Source: Candidatus Omnitrophota bacterium
GTDB taxonomy: Bacteria; Omnitrophota; JAUWXU01
Assembly: GCA_030616145.1 (NCBI GenBank)
Contig: JAUWXU010000036.1
Location: 1 to 6,710 of the forward strand
DNA length: 6,710 nt
Direction of reading: 5' to 3'
In this document: positions 1 to 4,014 of the stretch, piece after piece
Layout of the letters: each line of letters begins with the position of its first letter
Position numbering within the stretch: the first letter of the stretch is position 1
The notes under the pieces: generated by a model
Database searches by the model: none
What the model was told of the DNA's origin: nothing
What the model saw: only the letters and a program-made list of their open reading frames with translations
Program-made: the position numbers and the translations under genes

Positions 1-981
1 GTTGCGGGAGGTCCTGGACAAACATCCCCCTAAATAAGCTCCTCCTATTTTACCCAGACTACGAAAGATTATATAACAAAGTCCCAGGCCACCTAATAGT
101 TTTAACAATCCTATATCCAAATTTGCTCCGGCCAGGACAAAAAAGAGCAGATAGAACGGCGAATCTATGCTTCTTAAGGCATTAAAGAATTTAAAAGACA
201 ACTTATTAAAGTTAACCAACATTGCGCCCAAGAACATACAGGACAAAAGCACCGACAGGTGAAAATAAAGGGCCAGACCGATATTTAAAAAAATAAATCC
301 CAGCGTATAAATAAGCAGGTCACCGGAAGTCCTGGTATACCGGGAAAAATAAGACAGTAAAAAAGATATCACCCCTCCCAGTAAAAATGCGCCGATAATC
401 TCCAACAATGAATAAAGAATTACGCCGGGAAAAACAAGGTTTGTTGCCGGCTGAAAAACCATTGCCTTGCAAACAGCCAGGGATATAGCGAATATAATAA
501 GGCACCAGGCATCATCAATGGCTACTACACCCAAAAGGGTATCAGTAAAAGAACCCCTGGCTTTATATTCCCTTACCACCATCATTGTGGCTGCCGGAGC
601 AGTAGCCGAAGAAATTGCGCCGAATAAAAGTGCGATATAAAAAGGTTGTTTTAAGATAAATAAAAAGGCGAGTGTAACCAAAATCCATGGCACGCATGCC
701 CCCAAAATAGATATCCAGAGGATATCTCTGCCGATTCTACGAAAGGTAGAAATAAGAAAATTCTGGCCTATGCTGAAGGCGACAAAACCCAGAACAACAT
801 TGGAAATCAGGCCGGATGAGTCCAATATCCCCTGAGAAACCAGATTCAATGCGTATGGCCCGATAATAATACCCAACAACAAATAAGCGGTTATACTGGG
901 AATCTTGATGCGATGGATAAGTTTGGCTGCGGCAAGGCCCAGTAAAAGAATAATACCCAGGCTGAAAATTATCTCGGTCAT
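1..981 (-). CDS. CPA2/Kef-type cation:proton antiporter, membrane domain (3' end beyond window)
   Basis: The reading frame is open from the ATG at 981 to base 1, giving 327 residues without a stop; the C-terminus lies outside. The protein is almost entirely hydrophobic helices, as in the Na+/H+ exchanger membrane domain (PF00999), which exchanges monovalent cations for protons across the inner membrane. Visible family signatures are an N-terminal PSITAYLLLGIIIGP stretch (about 28-42), a GAISSATAPA segment (121-130) matching the unwound helix of the ion-binding core, and AIDDAW (154-159). The adjacent Asp156-Asp157 pair is the usual cation/proton-binding site. FFVLAGANLDI (280-290) and FRSLGKIGG (306-314) follow. 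Full CPA2 membrane domains have about 380-400 residues, so roughly 50-80 may be missing, plus any C-terminal RCK/TrkA-N domain. Its ATG directly follows the TAA of the CBS gene and has no well-placed ribosome site, suggesting translational coupling. The transported ion (Na+ or K+) cannot be decided. Confidence 0.9.
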   Translation of the reverse strand, partial: MTEIIFSLGIILLLGLAAAKLIHRIKIPSITAYLLLGIIIGPYALNLVSQGILDSSGLISNVVLGFVAFSIGQNFLISTFRRIGRDILWISILGACVPWILVTLAFLFILKQPFYIALLFGAISSATAPAATMMVVREYKARGSFTDTLLGVVAIDDAWCLIIFAISLAVCKAMVFQPATNLVFPGVILYSLLEIIGAFLLGGVISFLLSYFSRYTRTSGDLLIYTLGFIFLNIGLALYFHLSVLLSCMFLGAMLVNFNKLSFKFFNALRSIDSPFYLLFFVLAGANLDIGLLKLLGGLGLCYIIFRSLGKIGGAYLGGCLSRTSRN

Positions 982-1458
982 TTATTTAATGATACCTTTC
1001 TGTTTAAATATTGCCAGGATTATGTCAAAAAGGCTGACAATCCCGGTAAGTTTATCCCCATCCTTGACTACTAAAAGCCGGGGGCTATCGTGTAATTTCA
1101 TCAACCGGCGTGCCTCTTTTACTGATGCCTCCTCTGTTACAGTAACAAAATGCGTATTTATTAACTCATCCACTATAACCAGCATGCCCATTTCACTGGA
1201 TATATCAGTAAACAAAATATCTTCCTCTTCCTTTTCTACAAACGGCACTCTTTCCAGCATTTGGGCCAAATCCCGGCTGTAAGGCTGGAAGACCTTTAAG
1301 AGGTCTTCGAATGTAACTATTCCCACTATTTTATTATTTGTTTCTACCACTGGTAGAGTATGAAAGCTGTGCTTGCGAAATATCTCTATCAATTGACTTA
1401 AATTAGTAGACCTTTTAACAACCACAACCTCTTTAGTCATACAATCCTTAACCTTCAA
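982..1458 (-). CDS. Tandem CBS-domain protein, probable regulator of the adjacent antiporter
   Basis: A soluble protein of 158 residues consisting of two CBS motifs. CBS1 is about residues 2-57 (VKDCMTKEV, then HTLPVVETNNKIVGIVTFED). CBS2 is about 97-150 (FVTVTEEASVKEARRLM, then LLVVKDGDKLTGIVSLFDI). Paired CBS motifs form a Bateman module that usually binds adenine nucleotides or similar ligands. No catalytic domain is attached. The frame is open to a TTG at 1473, but that codon overlaps the Shine-Dalgarno GGAGGTGAT (1471-1463). The TTG at 1458, 7 nt after it, is therefore the likely start. The stop codon abuts the antiporter ATG (TAAATG), so the two are probably co-translated; CBS modules are known to gate transporters, and this one may do so in trans. 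The ligand is unknown. The gene lies behind a 154-nt gap rich in inverted repeats and may have its own promoter. Confidence 0.88.
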   Translation of the reverse strand: MKVKDCMTKEVVVVKRSTNLSQLIEIFRKHSFHTLPVVETNNKIVGIVTFEDLLKVFQPYSRDLAQMLERVPFVEKEEEDILFTDISSEMGMLVIVDELINTHFVTVTEEASVKEARRLMKLHDSPRLLVVKDGDKLTGIVSLFDIILAIFKQKGIIK

Positions 1459-1462
1459 TACT

Positions 1463-1471
1463 ATCACCTCC
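1463..1471 (-). promoter_or_regulatory. Strong Shine-Dalgarno deciding the TTG start of the CBS gene
   Basis: The minus strand reads GGAGGTGAT followed by 4 nt and TTG. This is a nine-base match to the 16S rRNA 3' tail consensus and puts GGAGG 8 nt from the TTG at 1458. It rules out the longer frame beginning at 1473, whose TTG would lie within the ribosome site. It is the best ribosome site in the window. Confidence 0.85.
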
Positions 1472-1525
1472 AATTAGGACATAGCTTATAAAAATCTCTG
1501 GTTTTCTAAGCTATGCGTCCGAATT
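1472..1525. repeat. Long imperfect inverted repeat abutting the ribosome site of the CBS gene
   Basis: The left arm (1472-1488, aattaggacatagctta) pairs with the right arm (1507-1525, taagctatgcgtccgaatt), with one mismatch and a 2-nt bulge. Pairing can extend inward through AAAA (1490-1493) and TTTT (1502-1505), leaving a small loop. As RNA from the minus strand it would form a stable hairpin ending right next to the Shine-Dalgarno. It has no U-tract, so it is not a typical terminator. It could be a 5'-UTR control hairpin, a stabilising structure or a small palindromic repeat element; the sequence alone does not decide. The minus-strand hexamer TATAAG (1490-1485) inside it resembles a -10 box but has no convincing -35. 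Confidence 0.65.
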
Positions 1526-1534
1526 GACATTGAA

Positions 1535-1555
1535 GGCTTGCCCTAAGGGCAAGCC
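1535..1555. repeat. Perfect 9-bp inverted repeat in the kdtA-CBS gap
   Basis: GGCTTGCCC (1535-1543) and its exact complement GGGCAAGCC (1547-1555) are separated by only TAA. The stem is GC-rich in an AT-rich gap. No T-run follows on either strand, so a canonical Rho-independent terminator is not supported, although it could slow polymerase or protect the kdtA transcript's 3' end. It resembles the short GC palindromes dispersed in many bacterial genomes. Confidence 0.6.
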
Positions 1556-1571
1556 CGAGATACTTTCTAAA

Positions 1572-1594
1572 CAAAATATAAGGGATACATCCCT
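1572..1594 (-). terminator. Weak terminator-like hairpin downstream of kdtA
   Basis: About 19 nt after the kdtA stop, the minus strand reads AGGGAT GT ATCCCT followed by TATATTTTG. The stem is perfect but only six pairs long with a two-base loop (or four to five pairs with a larger loop), and the T-tract is interrupted. It is in the right place to end or attenuate the dprA-to-kdtA transcript, but it is weak. Confidence 0.3.
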
Positions 1595-1612
1595 CTCTAA
1601 ATCCCCATTATT

Positions 1613-2938
1613 TTAACTAATTATCCCCTTTTTGTCAAAGATTTCTTTTATCAGATTGACACATCTCCTTGTGGCGCCGCGAGTTATCTCGACAGACTGC
1701 CTTGCGCGAATACCTATTTCGGTCCTTTCTGAAGAATCTGCCAATAATCTTAATAGATTCTTTTCTAATTCACGGCCACTAGCCACTAAAATCGCCGCCT
1801 GTCTATCCAGCAGGACATCGGTAACTTCCTTAAAATTAGACAGGTGGGGCCCAAACAATATTGGCTTAGCCAATATGGCCGGCTCTATTGGATTCTGGCC
1901 GCCGTGAGGAATAAGTGAACCACCCACAAAGACAACTGTTGCCAGGCTATAAATAGCTTTGAGCTGTCCGATGGTATCTAAGATAAATACGGTCTCGTTA
2001 TGCATTGTGGATTGTGCGCCATGCCTGAGGCCAGGCAGGTGGTCCTGCGTAGATAATTGGGATATTCTGATTGTGTCAAAACCGTATTTGGATACTAACT
2101 TCTCAATCTGGGGAGTCCTTTCTGGATGTCGAGGAGCAATAAGAAGTCTTAAATTCGGAAATTTCTGTTTTACCGTTCGAAAAACATCCAGGATTATCTC
2201 TTCCTCTCCGGGATGAGTACTGCCTGCTACAAAAAGTTGTTCATCCGGATTCAAATTTAAACCTATGGTCTGCGGTTCACAGTCTGCGGCCTGAATATCA
2301 AACTTCATATTTCCGGTAATCTTTACCTTTTCCTTTGAGGCACCCAATGCAATTATTCTCTGGGCATCCAGAGCACTCTGCATACAAAACAGGTCAAATT
2401 TGCCCAAAATATGCCTCAAGATAAATCTAACTCTGTTATAACCTTTGAAAGAACCAACTGAGATGCGACCATTTACCAGGGCCAAAGGTATTCCTTTTTT
2501 AAATAAATAACTTATAAAATTAGGCCAGATTTCTGTTTCAAAGGCCAAAAAAAGGACAGGATTTATCCTGTCGATGATCTTTCTGACAATCCAGCTTAAG
2601 TCAAACGGAAAATAAATAACGCTGTAATCTCCGCCAGCCATTTTTCGGGCTATCTGGTTACCGGTCCGGGTTACGGTAGAAACAATCAATCGGTAATCCG
2701 GATAGCCCTTTAATAAATCTCTAATCAGGCCCTGGGCACCGATAACTTCACCTACACTAACCGCATGCAACCAGATAATCTTTTTAGCGGATAATCCGGC
2801 AAGTTTTTCCTCAGGCAGAACTCCCAACCGCATAAAAAATCCCTCGCCGTAATTCCTGTCTCTGCTCAATCTGAGAAAAAAATAGGGTAAGTAAAAAATT
2901 GCCAGAATTATATAGATTAAATCATAGAATAGAAACAT
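1613..2938 (-). CDS. kdtA: 3-deoxy-D-manno-octulosonic acid (Kdo) transferase
   Basis: KdtA/WaaA (GT30) transfers Kdo from CMP-Kdo to the lipid A precursor at the inner membrane's cytoplasmic face, so the host makes LPS. The 441 residues match the family throughout (E. coli about 425). There is an N-terminal membrane anchor (about 1-23), then WLHAVSVGE (56-64) with the presumed catalytic Glu64. TETEIWPN-type AFETEIWPN (132-140), GNMKFD (209-214), STHPGEEE (240-247), APRHPER (268-274) and the nucleotide-sugar site FVGGSLIPHGGQNPIEP (337-353) follow. Two segments carry repeat-like DNA: residues 216-226 and an insert of about 15 residues near 296-315, which E. coli lacks. Both fall between conserved motifs, so activity is probably kept. 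ATG 2938 is the only plausible start: no ATG, GTG or TTG lies in frame before the upstream stop. It lacks a Shine-Dalgarno, and a heptamer repeat occupies that position. Mono- versus bifunctionality cannot be told. Confidence 0.95.
   Translation of the reverse strand: MFLFYDLIYIILAIFYLPYFFLRLSRDRNYGEGFFMRLGVLPEEKLAGLSAKKIIWLHAVSVGEVIGAQGLIRDLLKGYPDYRLIVSTVTRTGNQIARKMAGGDYSVIYFPFDLSWIVRKIIDRINPVLFLAFETEIWPNFISYLFKKGIPLALVNGRISVGSFKGYNRVRFILRHILGKFDLFCMQSALDAQRIIALGASKEKVKITGNMKFDIQAADCEPQTIGLNLNPDEQLFVAGSTHPGEEEIILDVFRTVKQKFPNLRLLIAPRHPERTPQIEKLVSKYGFDTIRISQLSTQDHLPGLRHGAQSTMHNETVFILDTIGQLKAIYSLATVVFVGGSLIPHGGQNPIEPAILAKPILFGPHLSNFKEVTDVLLDRQAAILVASGRELEKNLLRLLADSSERTEIGIRARQSVEITRGATRRCVNLIKEIFDKKGIIS
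1999..2053 (-). repeat. Repeat-like in-frame insert in kdtA
   Basis: The DNA encoding residues about 296-314 contains the tandem pair ATTGTGG ATTGTGC (2004-2017) and a GC palindrome GCCTG-AGGC-CAGGC (2023-2036). Relative to E. coli WaaA, the stretch between the APRHPER region and DTIG/DTMG is about 15 residues longer here. The encoded peptide is low in hydrophobics and unlike the family. This is read as a small element captured in frame; its exact borders are uncertain. Confidence 0.5.
2260..2294. repeat. Five-unit heptamer-phase array inside kdtA
   Basis: Five consecutive 7-nt units fit the degenerate pattern RRYCTRY: 2260-2266, 2267-2273 (GGTCTGC), 2274-2280 (GGTTCAC), 2281-2287 (AGTCTGC) and 2288-2294. 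GTCTGCGG recurs exactly at 14-nt spacing (2268-2275 and 2282-2289). It encodes residues about 216-226, a loop just after the GNMKFD motif. It matches the style of the intergenic arrays near 3919-4014. Confidence 0.5.
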
Positions 2939-2946
2939 TTCATACT

Positions 2947-2960
2947 CGTATTGCGTATTA
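2947..2960. repeat. Heptamer pair at the kdtA ribosome-site position
   Basis: CGTATTG (2947-2953) is followed by CGTATTA (2954-2960). A third, more diverged unit may occupy 2940-2946. On the minus strand this lies about 9-22 nt upstream of the kdtA ATG, where a Shine-Dalgarno would be expected; none is present. Confidence 0.45.
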
Positions 2961-2964
2961 AATA

Positions 2965-2987
2965 GAAATTACCAATTTCTCATTGGT
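2965..2987. repeat. Two overlapping, mutually exclusive short inverted repeats in the xerC-kdtA gap
   Basis: GAAATT (2965-2970) pairs with AATTTC (2974-2979) across three bases, and ACCAAT (2971-2976) pairs with ATTGGT (2982-2987) across five. The arms overlap, so only one hairpin can form at a time. Both are short and AT-rich. On the minus strand the second is followed by a T-rich but interrupted stretch, so at most it is a weak attenuator or terminator between xerC and kdtA. Confidence 0.35.
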
Positions 2988-2994
2988 GTTTAGT

Positions 2995-3912
2995 TTACGC
3001 CCGCGGATGTGCCTTGTTATAAACTGATTTCAGCCGCTCAGTAGTTACATGGGTATAAATCTGAGTAGTGGAAAGGTTAAGATGCCCCAAAAGTTCCTGG
3101 ACACTTCTCAAATCTGCCCCGCGGTCTAAAAGATGAGTGGCAAAACTATGTCTTAAGCTATGAGGCGAAATACCTTCTCTAATTGTCAACTGATGGATAT
3201 ATTTATTAAGAAAACCTCTGACGCTGCGAGAGGAAATTCTTTTATTTTGTTTGTTTAAAAATAGCGGTTCACTGGTGCCCCTACCCCTCACCCTACCTTC
3301 TCCCCTATGGGGAGAGGAAAAGGGTGAGGGAGTAAAATGTCTCCGGGAAAGATAATCTCTAATCGCCTTTAACGCCCTATCGCCTATTGGGGCAAGTCGT
3401 TCCCTTTTGCCTTTTCCGTAGACCTTTATAATTCCGCCGATAAAATCAACATCCCTGATATTTAAACCTACGAGTTCGCCTACCCTGATTCCTGCACTAT
3501 AAAGCGTCTCTAAGACCGCCCTATCTCGCAAACCAATCAAGGTATCTCTCGGCGGTACAGCAAGTAGCCTGGTTACTTCGCTTACGTCCAAAAAAATGGG
3601 TAATTTTTTATCCAACCGGGGCGTAACTATTGCCAAGGTCGGATTATTAGCCAAATATCCTTCCCGGCACAAAAATTTAAAAAAAGAACGATGGCAGGCC
3701 AACTTTCTTGCCACCGTCGATTTGGCATATTCTTTTTTTCTGAGATGAGCCAGAAACTTCCTCAGGACAAGATGGTCCACCTTCTCCAGCGGCTGACCGG
3801 CCAAAAATTCTTTAAACCCTTTCAGGTCCAATAAGTAATTGGTAACGGTGTGAGGAGAGGCATTTTGTTCAATCTTCAGATAATTTATAAATTTGGCTAT
3901 GTAGCGGTCCAT
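2995..3912 (-). CDS. xerC: XerC/XerD-family site-specific tyrosine recombinase
   Basis: A 305-residue tyrosine recombinase that would resolve chromosome dimers at dif. The N-terminal SAM-like core-binding domain (about 1-85) begins in typical style (FINYLKIEQNASPHTVTNYLLDL). The catalytic domain has the full set: Arg143 (GIRVGEL), Lys167 (YGKGKRERL), His251 and Arg254 (SPHSLRH), His277 (LLGHLNLS) and Tyr286 (IYTHV), ending in HPRA. Lys-to-His spacing is 84 against 72 in E. coli XerD, and the excess is explained by a palindromic repeat coding for residues 195-209. His-to-Tyr spacing is normal (35). Neighbouring topA and dprA favour the XerC name, but XerC and XerD are not firmly separable here. 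ATG 3912 is the only upstream start before a stop; no Shine-Dalgarno is seen and a repeat array begins 6 nt before it. It is a housekeeping recombinase by context, not a phage integrase. Confidence 0.93.
   Translation of the reverse strand: MDRYIAKFINYLKIEQNASPHTVTNYLLDLKGFKEFLAGQPLEKVDHLVLRKFLAHLRKKEYAKSTVARKLACHRSFFKFLCREGYLANNPTLAIVTPRLDKKLPIFLDVSEVTRLLAVPPRDTLIGLRDRAVLETLYSAGIRVGELVGLNIRDVDFIGGIIKVYGKGKRERLAPIGDRALKAIRDYLSRRHFTPSPFSSPHRGEGRVRGRGTSEPLFLNKQNKRISSRSVRGFLNKYIHQLTIREGISPHSLRHSFATHLLDRGADLRSVQELLGHLNLSTTQIYTHVTTERLKSVYNKAHPRA
3285..3330. repeat. Interrupted palindromic repeat embedded in frame in xerC
   Basis: The outer arms CCCTCACCCT (3285-3294) and AGGGTGAGGG (3321-3330) are perfect complements. 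The inner arms TCTCCCC (3299-3305) and GGGGAGA (3309-3315) pair around TAT. This CCCTCACCC...CTCCCC...GGGGAG...GGGTGAGGG layout resembles a palindrome found dispersed in many bacterial genomes, often intergenic. Here it encodes residues 195-209 (PSPFSSPHRGEGRVR), a Pro/Gly/Arg-rich loop with no counterpart in XerC/XerD, and the reading frame is kept on both sides. Confidence 0.8.
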
Positions 3913-3918
3913 CTTATT

Positions 3919-3951
3919 AGTCCATAGTCCATATTAGTCTATAGTCCACAG
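3919..3951. repeat. Heptamer array, left half of the topA-xerC gap
   Basis: AGTCCAT occurs twice in tandem (3919-3932). After a 3-nt interruption come AGTCTAT (3936-3942) and AGTCCAC (3943-3949). The array starts 6 nt before the xerC ATG and fills the position where a Shine-Dalgarno would be. It is complementary in orientation to the array at 3980-4014. Confidence 0.7.
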
Positions 3952-3979
3952 ATTCTTAAAAAGCGTCTCTTTTTCTCTT

Positions 3980-4014
3980 ATCTATCGACTGCGGACTATC
4001 GACTATGGACTTTA
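3980..4014. repeat. Heptamer array, right half of the topA-xerC gap, running into the topA stop codon
   Basis: Units GACTGCG (3987-3993), GACTATC (3994-4000), GACTATG (4001-4007) and GACTTTA (4008-4014) follow a diverged unit at 3980-3986. On the complementary strand they read AGTCNRY, matching the array at 3919-3951. AGTCCATAGTC (3919-3929) is the exact complement of GACTATGGACT (4001-4011), so the two arrays can form a long imperfect hairpin with a loop near 3952-3979. The last unit includes the topA TAA. No T-run makes this a standard terminator. Confidence 0.7.

Noticed and set aside
320..505. Short minus-strand frame within the antiporter gene
   Set aside because: It is an out-of-phase frame; the antiporter frame through this stretch shows clear transmembrane helices and family motifs.
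905..1282. Plus-strand open frame of 125 codons
   Set aside because: It lies opposite the CBS and antiporter genes, has no recognisable domain, and its composition is that of an antisense shadow of well-identified proteins.
1459..1473. Longer CBS protein starting at TTG 1473
   Set aside because: That codon overlaps the Shine-Dalgarno that serves TTG 1458, and the added residues (LEVIV) are outside the CBS fold.
1535..1555. Rho-independent terminator
   Set aside because: The stem is good, but neither strand has a following T-run, so only the inverted repeat is reported.
1632..2216. Plus-strand open frames opposite kdtA
   Set aside because: They are antisense to conserved KdtA motifs and have no family resemblance.
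2939..2994. A sigma-70 promoter for kdtA
   Set aside because: TTGGTA could be a -35 box, but the hexamer 17 nt downstream (AATACG) is a poor -10, so it is not listed.
2995..3912. Phage or island integrase with attachment site
   Set aside because: The protein is of XerC/XerD size and sequence, sits next to topA and dprA, and there is no tRNA, att duplication or mobile cargo.
3919..4014. CRISPR-like repeats
   Set aside because: Units are only 7 nt with no regular unique spacers; they are tandem short repeats, not a CRISPR array.
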